DNA of 58,651 bases from Saprospiraceae bacterium (GTDB taxonomy: Bacteria > Bacteroidota > Bacteroidia > Chitinophagales > Saprospiraceae): contig JADKGD010000011.1 of the NCBI GenBank assembly GCA_016717145.1, forward strand, positions 1 through 58,651, read 5' to 3'. Every line of letters begins with the position of its first letter. Position 1 is the first letter of the stretch. Positions 1 through 10,347 of this stretch are shown piece by piece. The notes below the pieces were generated by a model, which worked only from the letters and a program-made list of their open reading frames with translations, was not told the origin of the DNA and did no database searches. The translations under genes were made by a program, and so were the position numbers.

Positions 1-1757
1 TAAAGCCATCTTTAATGATACCAGCCATCAATTTTTCTTCTTTCTGATAGAAACTCTGTATAAGACATACTCTCCCAATCTTTGGGCAATGCATGCCAAT
101 ACATCATTTGGCCATTTTATCTGGAGCAATGATATCTTTATACTTACTGAAATATTCAGATGGTGGTGTGTCAGAAATAGAATATTGTATTTCCACTCAA
201 GTAATGCATAATTGGCAATCTGATTGGTATCTCTGATGCGTCTATTCCAAAATTTTTAAGATAATTTTTGGGAAACAGGTGATGTCTCTCAACCTTGCTT
301 TTAAGGGCCCAGGTTGTTGGATCAAGTCATCCATACTTTAATATCTGAAAATAAAGCTTTGGCGTCCAATAAATGGAGCGCAGCAATATAACAATGTAAC
401 AATGGTGAATTTGGAGATGAAGTTTCAAGTCTTGCAGGCAATGTCGTTTCCCAAAAATCGACGGTGAGTTCAGACTTAATGGTATTATCTATCCACTTTA
501 TGAAATCATCTGCATTTTTAAATGCTCTGAAGTCTGCCATATCTCTTTCCATTGCCGATTCTGGAGAAGAAGTATAACGATTGGTTAGTACTGAAATAAA
601 GAACCATCTTCTGATGGCTTCATGCAACGCACCAAAATGAAACTTTATAATCTGCTTTACCTATCAAATAAAATACAATGAATATATAAGTGTCATAGAT
701 GAATTAATCATACTGCCACTTCTGAAGCCACTTTGTTGTATGATATGTAGAAAGTCATGTGAGTTTTGTAAGTTCAAAGTGTGCTTTTGAGCATTTTGCA
801 ATTTCTCAAACTGTGCATCTCTTTTGTTCTTCACTTAATTTTCCAGTCTCGAGGTCCTTACCCCTTAGTAAAGCATAGGCATATTTAATCTTGCCCTTCG
901 AAATCCAAAGCCTATGGCTACTCTCAATAAATCTGCTGGATCCGGATCAATAAAATAATTGAATGGTCCAGCCTGATTTTTTACAGGCTTCCTTGATAAT
1001 CTACAGAAATTTTCGAGCTCTTTTCTTCCATCCTCCCAAAATACGGACATCAGTGTCAGAGTAAAGTCAGCTTGGTTCAGCGTTTTTCCTTGTGAGTTAA
1101 TCCTTACAAAAACTTCAGCAACTTGCTCTTCATCAATATTTGCGGATAACTGCAGAACAGTAAAGGGGAAACTCATTATCCCAAAATATTCTCGAATGCT
1201 TTTTCACAAGCCTTTGTTCATCATGCGAAAGTTCTTTACCCTTCGGTACCCCTAACTTCTCTTAGTTTATCTAAATAAGTGCCCACTATTTTATATTGAC
1301 TGGCATCTTTAGAAAAAAGTACACTAATATTTGGTATCCATTCTGGATTTTTCCTAATTGTTGCATCTGCAACTTCAAAACTACCATCAAGCGGCTTGAA
1401 AGCAATTTCAATTTTTTCAATGTCATAATTTTCTCGGATGACTGCAATTTCTTTAATTACAGCATATAGTGATGTCAATCTTTGCTGGCCATCTACAATC
1501 AACAAATGTGGGACTTTCTGATGATTATTGGTTCCAATTTGTTTGACACTTTTTCAACTTCAATTCTCCCAAAAAAAGTAAATACCCAACTGGATATCCC
1601 CGATACATAGAGTCAAATAATTCTCTTATTTTATTGTTTTTCTAGACAAATGGTCTTTGGATGTCAGGTAATCCAATTTCACCCATTTCAATATCATCCA
1701 TCAATTTGGATAATGAATAGCTTACTTATCTTAAAACAGGGTTTGCTCATAAATCAT
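1..1757 (-). pseudogene. DUF262 / GmrSD-like restriction-type protein, decayed, runs off left edge
   Basis: Pieces in several frames of the minus strand rebuild one DUF262-family protein. The N-terminal piece (about 1530-1757) reads GEIGLPDIQRPFV, then a TAG stop at 1642-1644 where the family has Trp, then a stretch ending GYPVGYLLF. The next piece holds the family signature DGQQRLTSLYAV (1236-1505), then FVRINSQGKTLNQADF (865-1176), then a helical middle (322-627), and near 270 the HHLFPKNYL segment typical of the HNH-like C-terminal half. GmrSD-type enzymes act on modified or foreign DNA; that role is known for the family, not shown here. At least four frameshifts plus the nonsense codon make it inactive as written. 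The C-terminus probably ends just beyond base 1. Family assignment is firm. Confidence 0.8.
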
Positions 1758-2681
1758 ACTTTTTTTCACAATTAATATAAAACTAAAAATTTAATGAGAA
1801 TCAATAACTGATCCAAAAATCTTGCAATATAAGTTCCAATTGAGATAAAATTGTAAAATGTAATTTTTTAGTCTTTTCATGCAGGCACAACTGTTCCCCA
1901 TACCCCACACACTTTTGCTTTCCATAAGCAGCCATAATTTTATTTGACTTGTACATTTATTTGCAAGATTTCAGACAGCCTGTCTTCTAATACCCTACTT
2001 GCAAAATCATAACTACAACTGCTCAATTCTGGCTATTCGTTTCATTTCATTTCGTACTATTATGAAAGGAAAACATTTTAGCAACAAGAGATGAGGGTAT
2101 ATTGAACCACTAGTGAAATCTCGTCCGGTGGTCCACTAGTCCGGTACGATTGGATTATTTAATTTATTTCCAACTTGAAACTAGTGGATATACCGAAGTA
2201 ATATCAACTTTTAAATTGATCAGGTTTGAAATATTTGCCTCAGTATTATTTATTAAATAGATACAACATTTACTTGCCCCTTAAATAAATTATTTTAGAT
2301 TTGTCATTCAATGCTCAAGAATTCCTAGATCATCTCGCTTTATCGAGCCGAGTCGATTCATATTCTGTAGACAGTAAAAACAATTGTCAAAATTAAAATG
2401 AGAACAGATTAATAAATAACAATCATTTTCTAAGAAAGGATGCCTGTTCTTTGTGGTCTAAGAATTGTAAGGCTTCCCCCACAAATCCATATCGATACTT
2501 TCACCTTACATCGACAATACCGTCACGTACCTGCTGAGTTCAAAAATCATAAAATCTCATGTAATTAAAAAGATTTACACCACAATAGATTCAGATACAA
2601 TATTTGATAAACCTTATCAAATAAGAGCTCTTATTAATTGCAAAAAAAGGTTTTTCAATTTACCATATAAAAAAGAACTAC
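1758..2681. other. gene-free stretch
   Basis: AT-rich interval with no convincing reading frame. The only structure I see is around 2105-2190: CCACTAGT occurs near 2107 and its inverse ACTAGTGG near 2180, with a CCGGT direct repeat between them. This may be the worn end of a mobile element, but there is nothing to prove it. Confidence 0.4.
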
Positions 2682-3593
2682 ATGCTAAAGCATTATTATC
2701 GACGATCAATTTATTTCGTATGGCTCTCAAACTTCACCTCACAAGGCAGAAAAAACAAAGAAACTACATTTATGTCTAAATTGAATTTCAATTCAACCAA
2801 TTATCTTGAAACAATTCATTCCTGGATGGAAGATGCCGAAGAAATTAATATTGAATACCTCCTGAAATTAGAATCAAGACTAAAATATTTAAACAAAAGA
2901 TAAATAATCTCAGAAAAGAACATAAAACAGTTTTGACGAAATACTAAATAATGAGAAAGAAAAGAAAAGAAAAGAACTTCTCAGAAATATATCACTTTTA
3001 AAATCTCAGACTAAAACTCAATTTGAGTCAGAATACATTTATCTTTCCAAAACATACATAGGTAATTGCGAATATCCAATTGCAACAATTCACCCGATTC
3101 TGGCAGAGATTTAAGAAAATGGAAAATTCAAGGTAAAGACAACTCTGCATTTTTAGTCAGATTAAAATATTATCCCTGTGTTCTAACTATCAATAATTCA
3201 ATTGCATTTGTTAGACTAACTAAAACCAGAATAGCTTTTTTTCTTTACTAATACTTAGAGTTCCGGTTCTTATAAGATTAATGAGATGCCTTACAAACTT
3301 TCTATAAAACTGTCCTCAGTTAAATACTACTCATGTAAATTTTCCGGAAATTAAATTGGAAAATTGGGAGGGTGAAAACGAGTTGGGCTTTATTTTAATG
3401 GAAGTGATTTCGAATTTATTGAAGGTAGGTTTGCTGTTAAATATGAAGAGCTGTTTATAATGGAAAATCTTATAAAGAAGAAAGAAGAAAAAGACAGACT
3501 TATTGGAAAATGCTTCAAAGGTCATAGTATTGAATCTTTAGGCAGAGGAATAACAGATATATTTGATTGGAGCCTGTACAAAATCTATTGTTG
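2682..3593 (+). pseudogene. decayed gene of unknown function
   Basis: Coherent protein-like segments appear in changing plus-strand frames: a 44-residue start from ATG 2772 (MSKLNFNSTNYLETIHSW...), a segment near 2950-3112 containing FESEYIYLSKTYIGNCEYP, and a segment near 3395-3593 containing FEFIEGRFAVKYEELF and GRGITDIFDWSLYKI. They are rich in Lys/Glu and look helical. Together they resemble one worn-out gene of about 270 codons. I do not recognise the family. It lies between a dead restriction-type gene and an insertion sequence, which fits a decaying accessory region. The alternative is that only the first small frame is a real gene. Confidence 0.35.
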
Positions 3594-3673
3594 AATTCTT
3601 AAATAACCCATCATAGTTTGCCAAAAAAAATAAAATAGGACAAAGTTGAGGAAAAATCCCTTAATTGCCTTTG

Positions 3674-3699
3674 GAGGTTGTCCTGAATTTTGTGTTTAG
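3674..3699 (+). repeat. IS256 left inverted end
   Basis: Read on the plus strand, roughly 18 of 26 positions match the inward-read right end at 5016-5041, with an uninterrupted shared core of ATTTTGTGTTT. It lies about 43 bases beyond the transposase stop codon, a normal IS256 arrangement. Confidence 0.6.
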
Positions 3700-3741
3700 A
3701 AAAAAATCAACTTTGATTTCACGGGGACATTTTTTGGTTTG

Positions 3742-4949
3742 TTAATGTTTTAATCTATTTTCAAAATAAATACTGAGCTGGTTATGAATCTGATACCATC
3801 CAAATCTGGTCTTCTCCCACTTTTTGCGTATCTGCTGAGCTGCAAGATATATAGATTTTAGCGCTGCGTCATCGGTTGGGAAGACTTTTTTATTTTTTGT
3901 GAATTTTCTCAAACTTGCATTAAAGCTTTCAATGATATTTGTGGTATAGATTAACTTCCGTATTTCTAATGGATATCCTATAAATGCTGTGAGATTCTCC
4001 CAGTTTTTCTCCCAGGATTTTACTACTAAATGGTATTTATTTGACCATTTTTGTTTAAATTCTTCTAGGGCTTCCTGGGCTGTTTCGATATTTGACGCCT
4101 TATAGATTTTCTGCATATCCTTAATTATTTCTTTACGATCTTTGTATGATATGTGAGCCATGCTATTCCGAATCTGATGAACTATACACACTTGTCGGAC
4201 TGCTTTGGGATAAACAGCGTCAACTGCTTTATCCAGGCCTTTTAAATTATCAGAGACATAGGAATATTATATCTTGCACCCTCTGGATTTTAAATCATCA
4301 AACATTTCAGCCCACATGGCTGCTGATTCTTTCTCACAGATCCGTAGACTCAATATATCCTGTTGGCCTGCTGTGTTGATCCCCAAGACTACCATACATG
4401 CCTTTGAGACTATCTGATTTTCTGATCTAATTTTGTAATGTATCCCATCTATCCAAACCACCGCATATTGATCGTCTAGCGGACGTCCTTGCCATTCTTT
4501 ATGTCTTCAAGTAGCGAATTCGTTATTTGAGAAATACTACTGGTTGAATATGTTGCGCCATAGGTTCGATCCATAAAATCAACAATATCGGCATTACTCA
4601 TACCTTTTGCATAAAGGTATAAGACGCAATCTTCTAACTCCTTTGTCATCGTTTTATGCTTAGGTACTATGATGGGTTCAAATTCCCCATTCCTATCGCG
4701 AGGTATGGAAATAACTTGATCTCCGACGGACGTTTTTATTGTCTTTTGGGAATATCCATTCCTTAAGTTCCCTTCAAGTGGTTTATCACCTGTTGGGTAA
4801 CCTAAATGTTCATTCATCTCTGCTCGTAATAACGATTCTATGCCTCGTTTCAAAAGCATATCTTGCAAGGTCCTGAAGTCGTCAGGACCTTTTAATTGAG
4901 AGACAAGCTCTTCGATTAATGGGTGTGTTTCTACTTTTCTATGTTTCAT
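3742..4949 (-). pseudogene. IS256-family (mutator) transposase, broken
   Basis: DDE transposase of the mutator family. The N-terminal half (4476-4949, starting MKHRKVETHPLIEELV) has the helical DNA-binding part. A one-base shift near 4490 moves the reading from ...NGKDVR-stop to the expected EWQGRPLDDQYAVVWIDGIH, which holds the first catalytic Asp. A TAA at 4267-4269 then interrupts the frame just before SDNLKGLDKAV (second Asp). The remainder keeps CIVHQIRNS and TTNIIESFNASLRK with the catalytic Glu. Starts at 4949 because the residues upstream (MRKKLTFISWV...) are not part of the family. One shift and one stop mean no intact transposase as written. Confidence 0.85.
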
Positions 4950-5002
4950 ATTGCAAATTTTTAAAAAAAATTTGACCCATGAAATAAAAGTTAACTTTTT
5001 TC

Positions 5003-6316
5003 TCAATCTCCTTCGTCAAACACAAAATACTTTACAGTCCCAGATTTTCTATTTGGCCTAACAATTTCAAGTTGTCTCATTAGCTCATTTGCAAAATTTT
5101 TAATTTTTTCCAACCATTTTCTATAAGGTATTTTCTCTATCATTTCAATTATCTTTTTTGATTTACGGTACGCTTGTTGACGATTAATTTGGTAGTCACT
5201 TTTCCGTTTGCTATTGATATTTTTTGTTTGATTGGTTGTTGTTGCAATACTTATTATCTGGCTAAGATTGGCTCTTGCAATAATTCTAAAGAAGTCTTGT
5301 TTTACAGCCAAAGTAGTCTTTCCACTCAAATTTTCTAACTCACCTCTTAATTTTAAATGCTTAAATGACTCTTCTGTTGGCCATCTAAGTCTATATAAAT
5401 CGCCAAGCTCTTGAAAGGTATATTTTGTAGTATCAACTAAGTTTGTTATTAATACATAATCTTCCCCATTTTCTATTTTTACTCTTACTATCCTTAGTGT
5501 TAATGGCTCATAGGATATTCCCTTTTGTTTACACTTTTTAATTGCTTCAGAGCTTGGTTTTATGGTATGCACTTCTTCTGTTTTTCCACTCTGTAATAGA
5601 TTCTTAGCAATATTCCACCTCCGTTCTTTTAATCTGATCACAAATGAATGGTTTTGACTAATTAACTTTGACATAAACCAAAAGGATGCATAGGCTCTAT
5701 CCATAAGTATCAGATCATTTGACTTTAAGCTTTGAATATGACCATCAGCTAAACTCAATTCGCTTGTTCTGTAATGGGCGATTTTGGCATCTAGTGTTAA
5801 TCCATTCAATACATCATATGCTTGAGATATTCTTGATAGTACGACTTGCCTATTATTCTCCGTTCTGGTTTCAAATATTCCAAAATCTTCAATTAATTCT
5901 TTGCTTGTAGGTAGCTGCATCGTACTACCATCGATTCCTACTAAACGATACCCTTTCCAAGTCTTTACTTCATCATAGCGCTGGTAGAATTCATCTAACA
6001 TACTGTAATTTATATCATCAAATATTTCATACTTAAGCTTTGATCTGTGTTGAGTTAATGCAGATTTAGTATAACTTTTAGCTTGATTACTAAAGTATTC
6101 ATCTAGCTCATATTGAAGGCTACTTTTTCCTTTACTAAATAGAAAATAAACAAGTCCTCTAAAGGTTAAAGAACGATTTCTGGTGAAGCCTGTAGACGTG
6201 TTTCGATAACGCCCTATTGAACCTTCATCCTCAATTATTTTTTTGATTTTTTTTAAAAGGGATAAACAAAATTGTTCCCCCTTATTGTCGGTTAAAGATA
6301 AACTTAATTTTTCTTT
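5003..6316 (-). CDS. IS4-family transposase, 3' end replaced, start unclear
   Basis: DDE transposase of the IS4 family. The three acidic residues are visible: GIDGSTMQL, LILMDRAYASF, and the Glu of the family's Y-(2)R-(3)E-(6)K signature in YRLRWPTEESFKHLK. The first ATG is at 6001, but the frame stays open upstream to a TAG at 6317-6319, and that extension (RNRSLTFRGLVYFLFSKGKS and similar) belongs to the family's N-terminal domain. No ATG, GTG or TTG lies in the extension, so the true start is lost or shifted. The C-terminus stops being IS4-like after IVRPNRKS; the final dozen residues come from the IS256 end. Probably non-functional, though the catalytic core is whole. Confidence 0.8.
   Translation of the reverse strand, partial: KEKLSLSLTDNKGEQFCLSLLKKIKKIIEDEGSIGRYRNTSTGFTRNRSLTFRGLVYFLFSKGKSSLQYELDEYFSNQAKSYTKSALTQHRSKLKYEIFDDINYSMLDEFYQRYDEVKTWKGYRLVGIDGSTMQLPTSKELIEDFGIFETRTENNRQVVLSRISQAYDVLNGLTLDAKIAHYRTSELSLADGHIQSLKSNDLILMDRAYASFWFMSKLISQNHSFVIRLKERRWNIAKNLLQSGKTEEVHTIKPSSEAIKKCKQKGISYEPLTLRIVRVKIENGEDYVLITNLVDTTKYTFQELGDLYRLRWPTEESFKHLKLRGELENLSGKTTLAVKQDFFRIIARANLSQIISIATTTNQTKNINSKRKSDYQINRQQAYRKSKKIIEMIEKIPYRKWLEKIKNFANELMRQLEIVRPNRKSGTVKYFVFDEGD
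5016..5041 (-). repeat. IS256 right inverted end, also coding for the end of the IS4 transposase frame
   Basis: Mirror of the end at 3674-3699. The IS4-type frame crosses this end in the sense direction and its last residues (GTVKYFVFDEGD) are encoded by it. Confidence 0.65.
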
Positions 6317-6410
6317 CTACCTTAAATTTGATTAAGAAAATTCTATTTTTTTTACCCTTTCTAGGTTTTTCTTATATCTTCACTATTGCTCTTTATTTCC
6401 TTAACTTAAC
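5042..6410 (-). mobile_element. IS4-type insertion sequence remnant
   Basis: Defined by the transposase gene. The distal (3') end is cut at 5041 by the IS256-type element, and I find no matching IS4 tail on the other side of that element. The upstream end is somewhere in 6320-6430; TTAACTTAACGACATTG near 6400 may be part of its terminal repeat, but its partner is missing, so the boundary is approximate. Confidence 0.5.
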
Positions 6411-6443
6411 GACATTGCTTATTTGGGTTAAACAATAAACCAT

Positions 6444-6475
6444 AAAAAAGAGGTCCATCGCCGGACCTCTTTTTA
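6444..6475 (-). terminator. rho-independent terminator of katG
   Basis: A ten-base perfect stem (6447-6456 with 6463-6472; core GAGGTCC/GGACCTC) around a six-base loop, flanked by A and T runs on both sides, so it can work in either direction. It lies 40 bases past the katG stop. Confidence 0.85.
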
Positions 6476-6513
6476 TCTATTCATTTTTTACACTAGGATT
6501 TAAGTATAAATGA

Positions 6514-8747
6514 TCATGTAAGATCATATCGACCCAGGTTCATCACTTTCTTCCAGAGCAACAAAGTCGTTTACGATCCTCTCTTGCGCGTCATCACTTC
6601 CATAGACTTCTGCGAGTGCCCTCAATTCTGAATTAGAACCGAATATTAGATCAACCCGGCTTGCTGACCATTTGACTTTGCCTGTTGTTCGATCGCGTCC
6701 TTCAAATACATCCTTCGAGTCAGAAATTGCATTCCAGATGGTGCCAAAATCAAGCAGGTTTATAAAGAAGTCGTTGGTAAGTTTACTTATATGATTGGTC
6801 AATACGCCATAATTGGACTGACCGAAATTAGTACCAAGCATACGCATACCACCGACCAGAACCGTCATCTCAGGTGCCGTCAAGGTCAATAACTGTGCCT
6901 TATCAATTAACAATTCTTCAGCGGATACCGAATATTTAGGTTTAAAGTAGTTGCGGTGCCGTCAGCCGCCGGTTCAAGCACTGAAAATGAATCTATATCG
7001 GTTTGGGCCTGAGATGCATCCGGTGCGTCCCGGGGTGAATGGAACAGTTATGTTATGCCCACCATTTTTGCTGCCTTCTCTATGCCTGCACATCCACCGA
7101 GTACAATCAGATCAGCCATAGAAACCTGCTTGCCATCTGATTGTGTACTATTAAATGTCGTTCGTATTGCCTCAAGTTTATTCAAAACTATGGATAATCC
7201 ACCTGGATTATTGACTTCCCAGTCTTTCTGTGGCGCAAGACGTATGCGTCCACCATTTGCACCACCACGTTTGTCTGAACCACGAAATGTTGATGCAGAA
7301 GCCCATGCAGTTGATACAAGTTGAGATACAGACAATCCCGAATCCACTAAAGTATTCTTTAGTGATATAATGTCTTTACCATCTATAAGTTTATGAGTAA
7401 GTGCCGGAACAGGATCTTGCCAGATCAAAGCTTCCTTGGGAACTTCCGGACCGAGGTATCTGGAAATTGGTCCCATATCGCGGTGCGTCAGTTTGAACCA
7501 GGCACGTGCAAAAGCATCTGCAAACTGGTCAGGGTTTTCATGAAAGCGCCTTGAAATTTTTTCGTAAGCAGGGTCAAATTTTAATGCCAGATCTGTAGTC
7601 AGCATTACAGGAACATGACGTTTGGTAGGGTCGTGTGCGTCAGGAACTGAATCTGCACCCATGCCATGTTTTGGTATCCATTGTTGTGCACCTGCCGGGC
7701 TTTTTGTCAATTCCCAATCGTAACCAAAGAGGTTCCAGAAATAATTATTGCCCCACTTGGTTGGTGTAGTAGTCCATGCGCCTTCAAGCCCGCTTGTAAT
7801 CGTATTTCCTGCATTTCCTGTACCGTATGTATTTTTCCACCCTAAACCTTGCTCTTCAATACTTGCTGCCGCCGGTTCAGGCCCAACATACTGACCCGGG
7901 TCAGCAGCGCCATGTGTTTTACCGAATGTGTGGCCACCCGCAATTAATGCCACTGTTTCTTCATCATTCATGGCCATCCGGCCAAAAGTCTCACGAATAT
8001 CGCGCGCGGAGGCAATTGGATCAGGATTGCCATTAGGCCCTTCAGGATTGACATATATAAGTCCCATTTGAACGGCAGCCAGGGGATTCTCCAGTTCGCG
8101 GTCACCTGTATACCGATTGTCATCCAGCCACTACCTTCAGAGCCCCAATAGATGTCTTCTTGCGGCTCCCATATATCCTCCCTTCCACCTGCGAAACCAA
8201 AGGTTTTAAAGCCCATCGACTCAAGGGCACAATTGCCGGCGAGTATCATGAGATCTGCCCATGATATTTTTTTTCCATATTTTTTTTTGAGTGGCCATAA
8301 CAACAAACGTGCTTTATCGAGATTTGCATTATCAGGCCAGCTGTTGAGCGGCGCAAATCTTTGGGTGCCTGAACCTCCACCGCCACGTCCATCAGAGATC
8401 CGATAAGTACCTGCACTATGCCACGCCATACGAATGAAGAGTGGACCATAATGACCATAATCTGCAGGCCACCAATCCTGAGACGTTGTCATCAGTTCGA
8501 AAATATCCTTTTTTAAACCTACCAGATCAAGCGTATTAAACTCTTTGGCATAATTAAAGGATGCTCCCATGGGATCAGACAAGGTGGAATGTTGGCGAAG
8601 AATATTCAGCCTTAATTGATTTGGCCACCAGTCACGGTTTCTGGAGCCTGCCCCGGCACTTTGTTTTAGTGCGCCACCGGAAAACGGACACTTGCTTTCG
8701 CTGTTAACATTGTAGGACGATGTGCCCGAATGCTCTTTATTTTCCAT
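6514..8747 (-). pseudogene. katG: catalase-peroxidase KatG, frameshifted
   Basis: Bifunctional haem catalase/peroxidase that removes hydrogen peroxide. The N-terminal piece carries the distal active-site motif RMAWHSAGTYR (Arg, Trp, His), the middle piece the Tyr of the Met-Tyr-Trp adduct in MGLIYVNPEGPNG and the proximal haem-ligand motif VALIAGGHTFGKTHGA, and the last piece the C-terminal domain (LTAPEMTVLVGGMR). The reading frame breaks near 8133, near 7046, near 7030, near 6960 and near 6535; when each is corrected by one base the family sequence continues without gaps and ends ...VMNLGRYDLT at 6514. All catalytic residues are kept, so the breaks are either recent or sequencing errors. 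Stand-alone gene with its own terminator at 6444-6475; start ATG at 8747. Confidence 0.9.
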
Positions 8748-8776
8748 ATAAGATATTTTAAAATGATTAGAAACTA

Positions 8777-8784
8777 CAAATTTA
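8777..8784 (-). promoter_or_regulatory. possible -7 element of katG
   Basis: On the minus strand TAAATTTG matches the Bacteroidota -7 consensus TAnnTTTG and lies 30 bases before the katG ATG. I see no convincing TTTG at the -33 position, so this is tentative. Confidence 0.3.
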
Positions 8785-8995
8785 CTATGAAAATACTATA
8801 ATTTTAATTAATATATCTTATGTCCACATAAATAAATGCTATAGACTTAACATACATTATATATATACAAAAAATTAGACATGCTTATAAATAAAAAAGA
8901 TATCTAATAAGTTAAATGCTTTGGAAGGTTATAAAGTTTACAATGTTCAAAAACAAAACAAGCTAAAGTGGGTTTAATATGAATCATATAATAAA

Positions 8996-9901
8996 ATGAA
9001 GAAAGTAATATTAGTAGCAGGCGCAACAGGAAATTTGGGAATGAGAATAGTCAGTTACCTTTCACAAAAAAATGCTGAAATACGTGTCATTGTGCGTTCA
9101 GAAAGTGAGGCTCAAAAGATAAAAATGCTTGAAACACTAGGCGCTGATATATATATCACTGACCATTGGAACTTATCTGAATTAACCATTGCATGTCAAG
9201 GCGTGTCGTGTGTCATTTCAGCTTTAGCCGGCTTAAGGGAAGTGATTATTGATGCCCAAAAAGTACTGCTTGATGCGGCAATTGCTGCAAATGTACCTCG
9301 ATTTATACCTTCGGATTTTTCGTTGGATTTTACCAAATTTTTTTATGGAGAAAATCGGAACCTTGATTTAAGGCGCGAATTTCATGAATACCTGGACAAA
9401 ACATCTATCTCATCTACTTCCATTATGAACGGTGCTTTTACCGATATGTTGACCGACCAAATGCCTTTAATACTTATAAAACAAAAATTGATACTCTACT
9501 GGGGAGATGCCGATCACAAATGGGGTTTTACAACGATAGACAATACAGCTGAATATACTGCTAATGTGGCGATGGATGCTGTAACTCCCCGATATCTCAG
9601 AATAGCCGGAGATTTAATAAGTCCCCGGGAAGTAAAGATTGTAGCTAATGAGGTATTTGGACCAAAATTTCGTTTGTTTCGACCAGGAGGAAAGTGGCTG
9701 CTTGGTATGCTTATAAAAATAACCCGGAAATTATCACCGGGGAAAAATGAGCTATATCCTGCCTGGCAGGGTATGCAGTATATGCATAATTTAATAGATG
9801 AGCGTGCAAATATTGATAAAACCGACAATGATCGTTACCCCGAAATACAATGGAAAACAGTAAAAGATGTTTTAACAGATTACCAATCAAAAACATTGTA
9901 A
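8996..9901 (+). CDS. NmrA / isoflavone-reductase-like NAD(P)-binding protein
   Basis: 301-residue Rossmann-fold protein. The dinucleotide-binding loop is VAGATGNLGMRIV (residues 7-19), the atypical short-chain reductase signature of the NmrA and isoflavone-reductase group, and VRFIPSDF-like VPRFIPSDFSLDF (about 100-112) is the usual second landmark. The members of this group are NAD(P)H sensors or small-molecule reductases; the substrate here cannot be read from sequence. Single intact gene, divergent from katG across a 248-base gap, so shared control with an oxidative-stress gene is possible but unproven. No frameshifts. Confidence 0.85.
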   Translation: MKKVILVAGATGNLGMRIVSYLSQKNAEIRVIVRSESEAQKIKMLETLGADIYITDHWNLSELTIACQGVSCVISALAGLREVIIDAQKVLLDAAIAANVPRFIPSDFSLDFTKFFYGENRNLDLRREFHEYLDKTSISSTSIMNGAFTDMLTDQMPLILIKQKLILYWGDADHKWGFTTIDNTAEYTANVAMDAVTPRYLRIAGDLISPREVKIVANEVFGPKFRLFRPGGKWLLGMLIKITRKLSPGKNELYPAWQGMQYMHNLIDERANIDKTDNDRYPEIQWKTVKDVLTDYQSKTL

Positions 9902-10073
9902 CAAATGAGTGAACACAATCAATCTGATTATTAAACTCAAAATCCGCGTTAGAAATGAACCACATAAAAATCTGACTTCATATTTTCATTCAAATAAAGT
10001 CCAATGGGTAATTTGGGCTAAAAAATGTGAAAAAATTCTTATAGCGTAGTGTATCAGTTTACTATGTCCTTAC

Positions 10074-10100
10074 GAGCTACGGAGGAGCTATGGAGGAGCT
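10074..10100. repeat. short 11-base tandem repeat
   Basis: Two and a half copies of GAGCTACGGAG / GAGCTATGGAG in the otherwise featureless gap 9902-10347. No gene seen in this gap. Confidence 0.6.
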
Positions 10101-10347
10101 TTGTATAAAAACGCCTAAAAAGAAGGTCTGAAAATAAATTATTGACTGACGTAAAGGGTTATATACATATAGAGATATTTGAAAGATCAATATAGTATTT
10201 TATACATAAGACATCAACAAAAAGCCTGTAGAATCGCAAGAAAACAACTATTTACAATTCCTTTACATGCTTTTACACTTAAAAAATCAGCTTATACCCA
10301 TTTGCCTGTATATTTGTTTTATTATTTAACCTGTCAATCAATTAGTC

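Larger units (their letters stand above)
3674..5041 (-). mobile_element. IS256-type insertion sequence, degenerate
   Basis: About 1.37 kb, the usual IS256 size, bounded by imperfect inverted ends and filled by one minus-strand mutator-type transposase. The right end read inward starts GGGACTGTAAAG and the left end read inward starts GAGGTTGTCCTG; both continue with a shared TATTTTGTGTTT-like core. I cannot find an 8-9 base target duplication: the outer flanks (bases up to 3673 and from 5042) do not match. The right end lies inside the 3' end of the neighbouring IS4-type transposase gene, so this copy inserted there and adjoining DNA was later lost, or the junction is rearranged. Confidence 0.75.

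Noticed and set aside
3600..3673. Missing left end of the IS4 element next to the IS256 element
   Set aside because: A weak AACCCA match to the region near 6425 exists, but the surrounding bases do not pair and no IS4 coding tail is seen.
3664..5051. Target-site duplication of the IS256 element
   Set aside because: The ten bases at either side do not match in any register I tried.
7055..8406. Open frames on the plus strand opposite katG
   Set aside because: They mirror katG codons, have no start signal or family motif, and katG is unmistakable on the other strand.
6514..8747. Programmed frameshifting in katG
   Set aside because: Breaks occur at several unrelated positions without slippery sequence or pause structure; katG is not known to use recoding.
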